DNA of 64,000 nt from Cyanoderma ruficeps (taxonomy: Eukaryota > Chordata > Aves > Passeriformes > Timaliidae): assembly GCA_008694505.1 (NCBI GenBank), contig VZDJ01000623.1, positions 8,028,194-8,092,193 of the forward strand. The letters are read 5' to 3'. How positions within the stretch are numbered: position 1 is the first letter of the stretch; each line of letters begins with the position of its first letter. Positions 49,163 to 63,200 of this stretch are shown here, piece by piece. The notes under the pieces were generated by a model, which saw nothing but the letters and a program-made list of their open reading frames with translations, was not told where the DNA came from and searched no databases. Both the position numbers and the translations under genes were made by a program.

Positions 49163-52100
49163 CATGTAAACACACCCTTCATGTGCCTGTGAAGCTTATT
49201 TACTTGTAATGCACTGAGATTCACAGCTGAAAAGGTTCATAAAGATATGAAATATTATTTTTGCTAATGGCCCTTTATGCATAAACTGTTATAACATGGA
49301 TAACAAATGCCACCTGTAAGGAGCACAGCATGTTCATCAGTAGTATAAGACACAGTGAATAATGCATTTTCTAACAGCAATAAATGTTCACTATTATTTT
49401 GTCAGACTTTTTCAGATTATAATTTCATTTCAGAATAAAATAAGCACATCCACCAGTGACATACCCCAAAACAGAGCCAGCACATTGGAGCTAAAATGAT
49501 AGTACACTTTAAACTACACTACTACTGAAAGGTGGTCCAAGGCTACATGACCACTACAGGATGGCCATGGTAGCTTGAGTTCCTGCTGGAGCTGCTGAAG
49601 CAACTCACATCCAGTTTCTGAGAGCATCTCTTTTTCATTTTGCTGCCAAGTTAAATGGCTAAGCTTTAGTAGTTTTCAGCTAGAATGTGTAATGAAATTT
49701 AGAAAGGGAGGGAGATTTTGTAAACACATCAGGGGAAACGGGACCAGAGTTTTAGCAATTCACATCTTTAATGAGCTATAAATTGGATTCCACTTACCAC
49801 TGAAGCAAGTAGCAAAATTCTCATTGACAGCATGAGGTTGGTTTTTGCCACTAAAATACAAACAATGTGTGGTGTGAGAATAGAGGCGGCCTGAAATATT
49901 CCTTCCTACAAGCACAGTTGAAAGGAGTGGTCCTGTCTTTTCACACAGAAAAGACCTCACACTACAACATTATGCAAAGATAAAGGCCTTGATGCCAGTA
50001 AAGAACAAAAGGTTAAAATTCCTTCTGAAATATGCACCTTGTTTAATCATAGGTAGAAATCAACGTACATGATTTTTAATTCTATTCTCCTTATAGCTTT
50101 AATCCTTCAGTCTCTGACTTCTAAATGGCAATGAAGCATGATAGATTTAACAATGAGGCGTTTGTGGGATTATATTCATTACAGTATGTCCAGCTACCTT
50201 TGGCTTTATTATTTCTTGTTCCTCTGATTTGCTATGAAACTCTCATTTTTAACAGAGATCATTAATGAAAAAGGAATGTCAATCTTCTCCTTTTTAAAAA
50301 TTATTCTTCATAATCACCTCATTTTGAATTTCATGTAGAAAGTCAGCAATTTTATCAAATTTAGAAGCCAAAAACCAAATTGGTTTTTGATGGAAATTTT
50401 CACTTGTTGCAAAGAATGGTTGGTTATTTCCTAGTAATCGTTTTGAAGTCCACTGCTGCCAAATAAGCCATACAATGACTTGCCAAAATCTCTAGCAACA
50501 CTTTTTATTTTGCCGATAGCTTTAAAGATAGAGTACTTGCTATTAATTCCAAACATTCCTTGAGTGCTCTTTGCTTATAAGGTGTTACAATTAAAGACAT
50601 GTATCCAAAACTTTCTGTTCTATTAGCAGTTGAGCTTCACAAATAGTTACCTCATGGTTTTGTCTTAATATTGAGTTCCTTGTATTTATGATTTCCATTT
50701 CTTTTTATTTTTGCAGTATGCTTTTAAAAAGTCTCAGTTATTTTCTTTTTGTGACACCTGGTCTTTGATTCCAGCCTAAAATCCTCAAAGTGTTTGCTGG
50801 AGTCCCTGTTAAATAGAACTGGGAAATCCTGTCTGAGCACAGATATCCTGTATTTAAGATTTGACAGATAATGCAGCACTTTAAAAAGCCTCAGTCTTTC
50901 ATGACTAATACCCTTGAAGACCCAGTGACAGATAATCACTGTTTGTGGGACCGGGGAAAAAAACGTGGTAACATTTCAAGTTTTTTGAGGAGTGTATCTG
51001 CCTGAGTGGGAGGAAGGCAGAGGCACTTAGTGTGTGGATGGGAGATATTGCAGAACTGTTGGGAAGGGAGGAACTGCATTTGCAGAATTCATAGTAGAAG
51101 GCTTTGGAATAGAATAAGTGCCTATAAAAGGTAGAAAGTATAAAAAGCAGAGATGTGGAGAATGTGTTGCTGGCTATATAAAAAGATATTTGGATTTGTG
51201 ATGTCTTTAAGCATTAAAATTATTTCAGCAGAGAAACATGAAGAGGGAAGAGAATCTCTGGATATGAGGAAATGGTGAGGTCTGGTAAAAGCTTTGTTAA
51301 AGCAAACAGGCAGGATTTTGGAATCCTGACAAGAAATGTTAGAGTTTGTTTCCATTAAACATCAAACCTTTATATGTAATTACATTCTACAGAATACAGT
51401 CTAATGTTTCATCAAAATAATAATTTCTGATTACACATTCTGGTGAAGCATTGGATCTTTTTGTCTATGCAACTGTAAAAATTAAAAGGCCATTGAAATG
51501 CAGAGTGATTCCAGATGAATGTAGTCACTTGCTATAAACACAAGTGAGTCTTACTTATTATCAGTATGTGCATATTTCTGTAGCCCTGCAGGCCAGATTC
51601 TGGTAACTCCTGAGACTGGGAGGTTGCCCAGAGATCTTCCCATATAAAGATGAAACACCCAGCTCTTCTGTTGGATTCTCTTCCTTCTGGTGCATGAAGG
51701 AGGCAAAAAGATTCATATGAGGGGGAAAAAGTCATATTTTACTATCAAAATTGTTAACAGTAGCTCAAACTAGCAATTTTGTCTGACATTACCTAGTCTA
51801 GATAACATTTCATTATTGATAACCCACATATTTCCTATACTGTCACTGCAGTGATAACATTGCTCTGCTTCACTCTGGAGGTGACAGAAGTACAACTTAT
51901 TTTGTCTGCGTGCTTAAATGTACTGGACATTGGACTTTGTTTCAGTGTACTTTTGCTCAAATAGACTGAAAAATTTGAGAAATGTTTTAATTATAGAAGT
52001 TTTTTATTTAATATTTCAGCTTTTGCATCACCATGAAAGACATTAATTGCTCTGTCCAAAAGTTTTGTTGTTTTGGAAGGAGGGAGCAAACATTAAAGGA

Positions 52101-54010
52101 GTTGGATTTATATTTTTAATTTTTTTTTCTCTTTCAATCCCAGCTGGATTCTCTTACCTATTTTCCTTTAAGTAGTCTTGTGTTTTGGTTTTTAAAAGGA
52201 AAATCTTTGCCTAGAGAATTTAAAGTTATAGTTTACCTTCTCTATAACAGAATATTTACTTGAGGGAGCAAGGATTTTCCTTACAGAGGAACACAATTCT
52301 CACCATTTTCACTCCTTTAACAAAATTTCAGTCATTCCATTTTTTCAATGACAGAAATAGAAACATTTGATCCATATCTGAAATTCATGTTTGAAAAAGT
52401 GCCTGGAATAAGTGTTTATCACTTTGATAATTAAGCAATTAAATACTTCAGCATTCATTGTGGTCATGTGCAACTACTGAATCTGAAAGGGTCTGCCACT
52501 GCTCTCGCAGGATGGACCTCATGCTTTTTATACTGTGGCTTTTGCTTGACCATCATCTTCAGCATAGGTAATTTTTTTAGAAATTCTCACCCTTGGACAA
52601 AGGGTGGACAAAGGCAGCATTAGCTATTTTGGGACTGCATATTTTGTATACTCAGACCTTCATATTTAAGGGTTTCTGTCTTCAAATGATCCTCTACTTT
52701 CTTCCACTGGACTAGAGGACAATTTCTTTCAGCTATGGAACTGGGAAAGGACTGCCCTCTTTGGTGGTTTGAGGGGCAGATGTTTTTTTGGAGACTTTTC
52801 AGTCTCAGCATTGTTTATTCAGTGGGTTTAGTGGGGACCATTAGGCTGTTGCCAGTTAATATTCATTAAACTTGCCATTTTTTTCTGGTGGTCCACTTTG
52901 TTGAAAGATACAGATATTTTCCTATTTTCTACCCTTCGATTCTCTGTGGTCACTTTCTGTGTCATGATATTTCTGCTTGGGCCTATTTGACTATACTTAG
53001 TCCCCACCACTATTTGACTTACTTGGCCTCTTCATAACTGAAGAATACACCTGTATTTGCAAGTTCTGTATTAGTATACAAAATCATAAAATGTTTCTCT
53101 GATGAGTAGTGAAAAATGGTATGGAAAGATCTTTAGAATGTGTCTCTTCCAAACTATTAAACACATGACATATAATACCTGCTCACAACATAGGTGACTT
53201 GCAAACTTCGTTGAACTTGCTGAGCTTAGTCCCCTTCCTGTCTCTTTTTTCAAATTCTTGAAGGATTTTATCACCTTTAGTTTTGGCTCACCATCCTTTT
53301 TTTCTCAGGCTTCCCTACACTGTCTGGTCTCATAGTGTCATATTTAACATCTCCTGAGTAGTTTAGATTATTCGTTGAACGTGGGTGTTAATTTGTGAAA
53401 AGTTAAATTGTAGTTTTGGACTTTTGTTGGTCTAGTGAAAAGATCATGGCAAGTATAACAGGATTGCGTGCTATACTGATTGCTGGAATTTGCACAACAA
53501 TTTTTGCTTATTAAATTCCTGATTGTAACTAGAAGATATTTATTAACATGTAGATTTCTATAAATAAATTGAACAAGTAATGCCAGATAGGAAAATATAG
53601 TCTTAGATCTATTTCATAAATGGTATTTCATTGAAATTTCATTATGCCCAACTTAAAGTCTATATTGTTTCAATAACTGAATCTAACACATGGTTTAAAA
53701 AGTAGTATTTGGTCTAGCAAGGAGTAAAAGCAAATAATCTTTCCTCCCTAATATTAATCCTGCAAGAAATACAGTTCTGAGGTTAAGGAAGATTTGCCTT
53801 AGTAAAGAACTGAATTTTTTCTATCTGCACTACCACTAGGTAGGCAAAAGCAGAATTAGAATAAACTGTTATGGATAAACAACATTAATAAACAAAATTT
53901 AATCTCTTACTTAAGCGCAAGTAAGATTAGAAGTGACACTACTACAAGAGAAGAAGGCAGAAAATCCTGTTGTTGCTTTTTTAGATTAATTTTGAAAGAG
54001 CCCTACTTAT

Positions 54011-54035
54011 TTTTGTTTGTTTGTTTGTTTGTTTG
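54011..54035. repeat. GTTT tetranucleotide repeat
   Basis: Six TTTG/GTTT units in tandem within the last intron. Confidence 0.85.
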
Positions 54036-56582
54036 GAGAAGCCCAAACAAACTCTCAGTCAGTAAAGGGTAATAGGGGACTTCTTCAAAATCCACTGAAC
54101 GGCTTCTGTTGAAGAGCGTTGGATTAGGTGGAAAGATTATACATCTGTAAAAAGGAGGATTTGCCTATTTCTCAGTGTAAGCTTCCATCATTGATTGACT
54201 TGAAGGGCTCCCTATTCAGATGAGGAATGTGCTTTTCAAGATTTTGTTTATATAACACCAAATATTGTAATTATGTCCTCATGAATATTCTTTCCAGAGA
54301 GAACAATATGCATTCTTGTGGCAGTGAAATCCCCATTTAAAATGTGTGTGCCAGCAGTGGTTATTCTGGATTGTTTGTGCCTTTGTGATACACTTCCCTT
54401 CTTTCACTTCTAATTGTTTTTGAATGACTGTGGCAGCGGTCACTGAAATTAGTGACTGATGGGCAAATTGGATGAGTGCTGGCTTTGTTCCCATGATTAC
54501 TGGGACACTCTCAAAACTACAATTAACACCACCCTAATCTTCCATGCTTCTCTGCCAACCATCATCTCTGAGATGCTGATCTGCTCATGTTTCCTTCATT
54601 TATTCTGGGGGTTCAAAAAATGTAATAAATTTTCTGTTCTTGGAATAACTTTTAGTAATGACCAGATTGATAGAGAGCCCAGCTAGAATACTTTGTGTGT
54701 CAAGGTATTTTTTGTTCCATAGTTCTTAATCTAAGAAAGAGACATAATGGCAGATTCTTATTCCTTTTCTGGGATAGTAAATGTGCCCCATTATTGCCAC
54801 AGTAATTAAGTTAGGCATTGTTGTTACAAATACAAAAGGCTTTGAAAAATCAATAAGAAAACCTTTTAAATCTTTGCCTGGTAGGAAGGTGGAGCTGATA
54901 TTTGTACAATGTCCTTCTCTGCAAAATAAAACCTGTGTTCCCAGGAAGGTTAATTGTGCTATATGCTCCTGTTGCATGTACAGTGTTACACAGAGGCAGT
55001 GAATTTGCACAAACTTCAGAGTGCATTCACTGTTGTTGGTGTGGTTCATTTAATACTCATACTTTTAGCAATAGTGAGGGCATGTTCATCTCATCCTATT
55101 GACCTAATCTACCTGTTTCTACCATTCTAATCACCGTAACTTCTGAGCTGCAGGTTCTGTGTTTTGCTACCCTGCCCTCCTTATGTATGCAGATCTCCCA
55201 CTGATGTTGCTGTAGGGAGCTATCTAAGATAAGAGGAATATTGATAGTCATTAGTATCATGTGCAGCTGAGAGGAGATGTTTGAACTGGGAATTTTGCCC
55301 TTCAGCTTTTGCTGTTGTACATTGCCTTTCACATGACTGAGTGCCCAACAGCTGAGATTTCATAGACACTTGAATTTGAGGTTGAAATAATGCCACTGTG
55401 GATTTGATCCTTCTGAGAGCTGAGCCACAGCTTTTATTTTTCAAACATTATGTGTAGCCAAATTCTAGTTTAGCTTTGCATATATTCAGGCACACAGATT
55501 TTGCAACACCAAGCAAAGCAAGATAAGCTTTAAATTGGTTGAAAGAATTTTAGATTTCTGCTTGGAATTTCTACTTCTGTGTAATGTATTTCCAACACTG
55601 TAAGTCTTTGAGTTTAATGCCAGAGATATATTTTCTCCACTAACTTTAAACATTGCCTTTGGGAGTTGCTCATCAAAGGAGTTAAACTAAAAGGATAACT
55701 GTGATCAGGTGTTCCTAGGCTGCTTAGTTCATACAATGGGGGTTTTTGTCATGCTGTGATGAGAGTCCCTGATGAGAGATGAGAAATACCTTGCTATCAT
55801 TAAAATGAAAATCATATATGGCTACCTCAGCTTGAATTTTATAGAATGTTGTTTTCTACTGCTTTTAACATACTTTTAATTTCTATTTTTTCTCTGTAAA
55901 GTGTTTCAATATAATTTTTGGGTTTTTTTGGAAGATACAGGATGTCAACTCCCTCAAACCTTCAGCATCAGAATAATGCACTAGGGTTGTCTAAAAGCAA
56001 TTCTATACATTGCAGTTCTTTCAAGCATGTTAAATGTTGGTATTTTTCATGAACAGTTATCAGAAGTGGGAAAGTATAGTCCTACAAAAAGTTGTGTTAA
56101 ATATCTGGATTACAAACTGTAGAAGCCTTTCTTAGTCTAAACTTATGTGTGATATCTGACCAGAAAAACTAGACACATCCATTGTTTGAAAGCAATTTCT
56201 ATTCCTGGATAAATTAAACATAGTTTTCCTTCTATTTTAGCAACTATTTAAGTTGCTTTAAAAAAAAACACATTATTAAGTGAATTAGGGCTATTTATTT
56301 GTATTAGCATGTTAGATTTAGAAACAATTCTGGAGTCTTTTACTGTGATCCTGTAGCTGAAAGAAAGTTGAATCTTTTGCGGAATAAAGATAAATTCCTA
56401 CTTTACACGTAGGGAGGACAACATAGTGAAAGCACAAAATCTGTTTTATTGGCTCACAATAGCTCTCTGTCTAACGTGTATCCTGTCTCTAAGTACTGCT
56501 TGGAGCAAACAGTTGAGAAAAGGCCACAAGAAACAAAGCAGGAATCATCTTCTCTTGCACCTTCCTACTTTTATCTCTCACT

Positions 56583-57235
56583 GTGTTGCAGAATCTCTGA
56601 GCTGGTAATGGTCTCAGGATCACTGTGCTCTAACTGTCCTTTATAAATGTGTCTAATTCCTTTTTAGAGCCATTTAAACTTTTCCACTCTCTGGGAAAGG
56701 TTTCATATTCCATTATCATATCCCTTTACATGATATTTCTCCAGCAGGAACCCTAGCCCACAAAATCTCACGTTGGCAAATGAGCTCTTCCAAATCTCTG
56801 AGAGCATTATCTATACCCTCCTGCACCTCTGCAGGTTCTGCTACCTTTTTTTTTGGTTGAATGACCAGAACTACACACAGTACTTAGGGTGTAATTGCAC
56901 TATTGATGGTATAATGGTGTTTCCTGTTTCAGCTTCCTTTCCTGATGCTGCTGACATTATGAATGCTTTTTGACTATCCATGGGCTTAATCTCGTGTCTC
57001 GAAGATCTTTTCTCTGAGTGTTAATACCTGCTTTAGAGCCCATCATTACGTATGTGTGTACATACAGTTAACATTCTTTTTTCACTTTCTGCATTTCTTT
57101 GCATTTATGGAGATTAAAATTAATCATCCATTTTTACACTCAGTGTTATGAGATTGTTCTTCAGGTTCTCACAAGCAGTTTTAATTTGATTATCTGGAAT
57201 AAGCTTTCTGAGTCTTTCATCAATATCTCAGCATC
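56583..57235 (-). mobile_element. Ancient degenerate CR1/L3-like LINE copy
   Basis: Read antisense, the copy keeps the old amniote CR1/L3 order: CTAACTGTCCTTTATAAATG near 56630, AATGACCAGAACTACACACA then GTACTTAGGGTGTAATTGCA at about 56860-56900, TTTTTGACTATCCATGGGCT, and TTCTTTGCATTTATGGAG near 57098. No open reading frame of the element remains. Small frames on the plus strand across it are chance. Confidence 0.7.
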
Positions 57236-60200
57236 AGGAAAGTGACTTCAGAATCAAAAGATCTTGAGAAGGAATGTGTGGCAATTTTTATTTACCTTCT
57301 TTATGCTTGATCCCTTAAGATGATTATTTGCATAATTTTATTCATCAGTAAAATGGACTAAAACTGTGCTAAAAGAGCCACAAAGAGAGAGTTAATACAA
57401 TCATCTTGTTTCTGAAATGGAGGCTTTAGGAATGCATGGTAACAGCAGCTCCATTTAATTAGCTGAATTTAATTACTCCACAGAAATGAAACCAGCTGGC
57501 CCAACTTAGCGATGGAAAAGTAGGGTATTGAAACCCAGAGCTGGACAGCAGGGACTCTTTGTGTCTGTAGACACCTCCAAAGACTGTTTCACCCCACCCT
57601 TAGCTTTTATGCTAAATGAGATGGATTTTTCTTCTGACACCCCTGTCTACCCAGGTGGGTCTGAAGGGAATCAGCAGGGTGAGAGTGACATGGAAGTCCT
57701 TGAAGTACATGAGATGCTTTTCTCTTCAGTCTTGGCAGTTTCCAAGAAAAGCCTTCCCCTTTATAGGTCCTGAGGCAACTAGGTTGGGGGATGGACAAGA
57801 GAAATTTATTTAGTGTGGGATCTCCAGCAAAACTGGTCTGACAAAGCAGCAACAGCAGGCATTACCTTCCTTTTCTTCTGCAGGACAGCCTTTCACACTT
57901 GTTCTTTATTCTTGTGCAACTCCTATTGATGCTGTGCTACTGAAGAGCTGTGTAAGAGGTGGACAACAGCCAGATCTGCCAGGGAATAGGCTTCTGGCTT
58001 CACTTGGTTTCTTTGAGAATGTTTTCTGGAATCTACTAGGTGTTTTGCTCATAAAGGAAATAGTTATGCTCTGATAGGCCTGGAATCAGGACTGTGTTTG
58101 GTTAAAAACTGCAGGTAAAGGGAAAATACATACACACACACAAATTTTAGATTTAAAAATCATTTTCTGTGATATTATCTATCCATCTAAGGGCTTTGAA
58201 GGACTTGAATGAAAGAATAAAGTTTAAATCCATTTCATTCAAATTTTGAAAAGTAATGCATCAATACTGTAGTATCATTAAAAATGTTACACTGTTTTCC
58301 AAGAGTAATCATTTTAAGTATTTCAGGAAATAAAACTTGTAGCTTTATAAGATTTTGCTGTTATGTTATATCTACTTAGTAACCTTAAACAGCTCAGAGA
58401 ATAGGAAAAAGAGAACTTAGCATTAAGGGAACATTTTGAGAAATAATGCTAATGTTTAATTGCAACTTGGTGACCCAGTACCCAGGTTATTTTGTCTTAT
58501 TATGAGTCTGTAATACTCAGAAATTCATATTCATTTGTGATATACCAGCATCACAGTTTAGTGAAACTCTCCTATAGCTTGGTAAACTGCAGGACACTGC
58601 ATCTGGGAGTTTCTGAATAATTTATCTGAAGTAACGAGTATCATCATGTGATGCTGTATCAAAGCAACTGCTCAAATGAAAGCCAGCTGGGTACAGCCGC
58701 TGTATATCAAATAGCTGCTTGAGTTGTCTCTCTGGAAAAATTAGAGAACATAATGAGCAAAATTAGAAAACCTGGGGAGCAGCCTCCATGGATACCTATT
58801 AGCAAGAAGTAATTTGATTAGTGTGAAATCTGTGAAAGTTCATTATTTACAAAGCTTTGTAGTGTTATAAGATAAATGCATGTCTACATACACACATCTA
58901 TTTATAGAGCGTGGACATAAAATATATATAAATTATGAGATGAGTACTAGATGTACTTATTTTTCTGTATCAGTTTTATGAAACACTAATAGGATATTGG
59001 CTCAAAATCTAAGGACTCATTTTGTGCCCAACAGAAACTTTTGGGTTGTTTCCCAAAAGGCTTTATACGGTCTCACTAAAAGTAAATGCTTCAAACACAA
59101 GATCCAGGAGAGGCTGACAAAAGAGATTTGCTAAGGAAAGATGCACAGCTCTATTAAGTATTAGAGTGATACTTTTATGATGTGGGTCTACTGAAAGTGC
59201 CATTTGTGCCCACTCTGCCTGATGCTGACTAGGAATACAGAAATATTACGTGCAAACTGAGAGAAGGACAAACCTGCAGAATTTTCAGCAGAGTCAATGG
59301 ATGCTGCAGCTGGCCTGCATCTCTCAGGATTAAGCCCTGCTTTAAACATTATAATTGCTTTTACTAGCTTGTCTCCTGGTCTCCTAGTAAATCTAAGATC
59401 AGAACAGTCTAACAGTGAAGTCATTTATGACACCTTTTGGATCCACAGTTTTAAATCACAAAACCAATCCGAGGATCTATTTGTGTCACTGGCTTTTGTA
59501 GCTATGGCTAATTGTTTTTTTCTGAGAGACATGGGAGAAATACTGCTTCATAAGGTTGTCATTAGCCTGAGGAAAAAGGGGCCATTGATTAGAGGCATGA
59601 ATAGAATGGCTTGTAAGCCAAATTACCAGTTGGGGATTCCCGAATGGCCAAGGGCACAGCCTGTCTGATCTTAGCAAAATTCTGCATTGCAGTGGGGAAC
59701 TCTCTAAAGGATGCATTATCTTGTGATGTTGACCTTAAATTAAGTCCTTTTTGGAGAAAATAAACCAAAAGTCTGTCATTTTCAATAACAGATTTGTAAT
59801 ATGCTAATTCAAATATAATCCAAAAGCAGAAAAATTCTTTAGCAGTTCACAGTGACAGGCATTTTTTTATATATATTTAGGTACATGTCTGCAATAGATG
59901 AAAACAAGGAAAGGATCCTTCTAAAGTACATGAAATGTGAATATTGCATCATTATTACACAGGAATTTGAAAGGGGAGACTGCGTAACAATTCTCTTATA
60001 TATACTAATATAAAGCAATGGCACTCTTAAATGGTAAAAAAATCCCAGAAAAATGTATATTGAGATAGCACTTTTATTACTTTTCATTGAAATATATTTT
60101 ATAAAAATATTCTTTTCAAATGATAGTGCTGTTTGGCAGACATTAAAAATGAAAAAGTGGAATCTTTAGGTATCCAAAGACCAACTGATACTCTCTTAAA

Positions 60201-63200
60201 ATTCAGTTTGCTAAAAATATCATACAAACATTAAGTGTGTATTGGAACATTCTTATGATTTACTGAATTTTGCTAGCTAATATCTTTTTAAATGAATAAA
60301 TATTAGTAAATTTCCTATCCTTCATTTGAAGTGGTCCATTCCACATATACGTACAGAACTGTACATCTTCAGTATATCAACTTCAAAGGTAAAATCAAAA
60401 GAAAATCAATTCATAAAAGCAATTTACAATATTTACAGGCTGAATGAAGCATTTTACTATTTGCTTTCTTTTTGGGTTTTTTGTCATTAAGGGTAATTGA
60501 GTCAAAATGAAAAGGACAAAAACAGTCTCTTTTACAAAATGTAATTTGACCTAGCGGTTTTGGACCATTACAGGAACAGATACTTGTAGTGAAGTCCACA
60601 CTAGTATGACTTCTAGAATGTCATATTTTGATGATTCTGGTTAAATTGCTAAATCAGTGATGAGAAAACAGAGCTTTCATCATTTGAATGATGTGAAGCC
60701 TTGTCAGTCTCATCCATTAACCTTTTAGGAGAGCTCACATCAGCTAGCCATCAGTAGCACCTGCATCTTCACTGAAATCTTAAAATTCATTTGTCACATT
60801 ACTAGTTAGCATAGATGGACAAAGCTCAATAGCACATTTTCAAGAAATAGTTTTACAGGAGCTTTAAGCACACTGTGCCAAGAACCACAAAGCACCCTTC
60901 CAACTTCCCCTTTGTGGAAGATGAGGTTGGTAAGTGGTTCTGCAACACCTCTGTTAGAGAACACATGGGTTACTCTATTCTGCAGAGGGCTGCTGTAGTG
61001 GTCGATGTTTGAGGAGCTTTAACCTATTTTGTTTTCCTCCTGGATCTCACCATTGATACTGTTCTGTACTACCTCTTCTGTCAGTGATTGGATTCTGAGT
61101 ATTCTCTGATTTCCACTCCCTCCCCTGGAAAGGCAAGGCAAAAAAAATGATATAACATAGTCTACTGGCTACTGGAACTGTTAGTGTTAAATGTTCTATC
61201 ACCACTGGGCTGAAAATTGAGTTATTTATTATCAATTTGAATGCCATTCTGGAGTTCCACTACAGTTAGCGCTGCACTACTTTCATTATAAAATCAATTT
61301 CCTGAAGATGCCTATCTCCATTGGCTTAATATATACCACATTGAAAGTTGGCATAGAGGAGCTGGTGCTCTTCCAAGGTAGAAGTATTGACTGCTGAAGA
61401 GGAGGTGTAGTTAAAATAGGAAAAAGCAATAGATTTCCCATGTTTCAGACTGGCTGACGCTCTCCAAGCCTAAAGGACACATCTCAGTGATTTTTTACTT
61501 AAAAGTGCCCATTTCCACTTTAGCTGTGCGGGGAACAGCTCCCATTCTATCCTGTTTTTCAAGAGATACCTCCTGATTACAGCTGTTCTTTTTTCTCTCA
61601 CCTCTGGTTGTCCTTCAGTGAGTGTTTTCCCAGGGATGTACCCTAGACTCCAGCTTAAATAACCTCCACTGCTCCCACACCAAGCCCACAGAGGGCCAGG
61701 GCTCCTTCTGGGGTCACAGATGTGGGCAGCCTAGCTCAGAGGGACCCGAGTTTTCCTGGAGTGCTCTGTCACTGTACGCACTCCCTGCCCTGCAGAAGGG
61801 AGCTGGTGTGCCCAGCTCTGAGCAGCCAGCTTGGTGTGCTGCCAGCAGAACACAGCAGGCTCAGCCACCCTGTGCTCAAAAACCGGGTCACCTGTATCCT
61901 GCAGATTTCAGACTGGGAAATCCCCACGGCAACAGAGAATGTAAAATTTATTCAGCATGGAGAAGTTTATAGCTGCCTTTGCTTATGCTCTGGCAATGTC
62001 ACTGCAATCACAAGGTTACAGGAACAACAAGGACACTACATCATGCTATTAATACATCTGGTTTGGGGCTTTTTTAAGAGGATTTTGCAGATTTAACAGT
62101 TTTATGTGCCTACAGATACTCTTAGTCATGGATTTATTAGCATATTTTTTCTCTTTAAGTATTATTAGATATATCTTCAGAAATGGGGTTTAAACCTGTC
62201 TCTTTTGAGGTAATTTAGTGTGTATTAAAAGCCCAACTTTTTTTTCTTTAGACTAGAGGGCTACTTCAACTTTTAAACTGTTTATCATCCTCATAACCTT
62301 CCTTTACCTCATTTCTATTCATCCTATTTCCTTTTCCATCTCTATTCCCCTCCTCACCCCTTAAGTGATCTTAGCAAATGCTAAAGATGTCAGGCTGATA
62401 GCTCTACAGATACAGACTCTTTATCAGACTTTAAAGATGTTGTTAATTCAGGAGTAAGCAATGTCAGTCCTATAGCACAGATTATCTGTCATGGACTTTA
62501 CCCAGGCCCCTGTTTAGAGAAGGAAAATCTATACACCGTGTTCTTTATCTTCCTCAGTGGTGACTGCTGAAATATTTGTGGATTGACCACTGAGGATGAA
62601 TTAGTATGTAACAGGTGTATGGTGCTCTGTATCGTGTCGTTGTGTCAGAGCTCCATGTTTGATGGAGTTTGGGCTGTTAACCAATTATGGTCATGGTTAT
62701 TTAGTATTTGCACCACATAATGCCCCAGATAACCCACTATAAATTAATCATTAAAAGAACAAAACTGAAAGCCACAAATGCTGAGCTAATTAGAGAAATG
62801 CTAGGCAGAATGAAAAAGGAAGGAAACAATGATTTTTTATATATATACAATTTATTAAATTCTCCCCTAATTCCCTCTTTTTATAGCAATTTAACATTTA
62901 TGTATTTTCCTTTTGCTGTGCATCATAAACCAGGCCTATTTTCTCCTCCCATTTTTTCCTTTCAATAACTTTGGCCAATGTGTTTCCTTTTTTTCTTCTT
63001 TTTTTATTTGTTAAATTCCCCTTTTGTGCTTTCTGCTTTTCTTCTCCTTTTAATTAGGCATTTGCCCATCATCCCTCTCTCTGTGGAGTTTATTCAAACT
63101 CTACGCCCCTATTTCTGTAGCTTCCCTTGGATTTCCGCAGGCAGGTGCCTCTGCCCAGGCACAGACCAGTGAGGTACAAGGAATTGCAGATGTCATTATC

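Noticed and set aside
59297..59668. 123-codon + frame in the last intron
   Set aside because: No recognisable protein and no flanking splice signals of quality. An antisense frame overlaps it.
61622..62096. Overlapping 116- and 124-codon + frames
   Set aside because: Two frames are open over the same GC-richer stretch without any domain. Likely chance.
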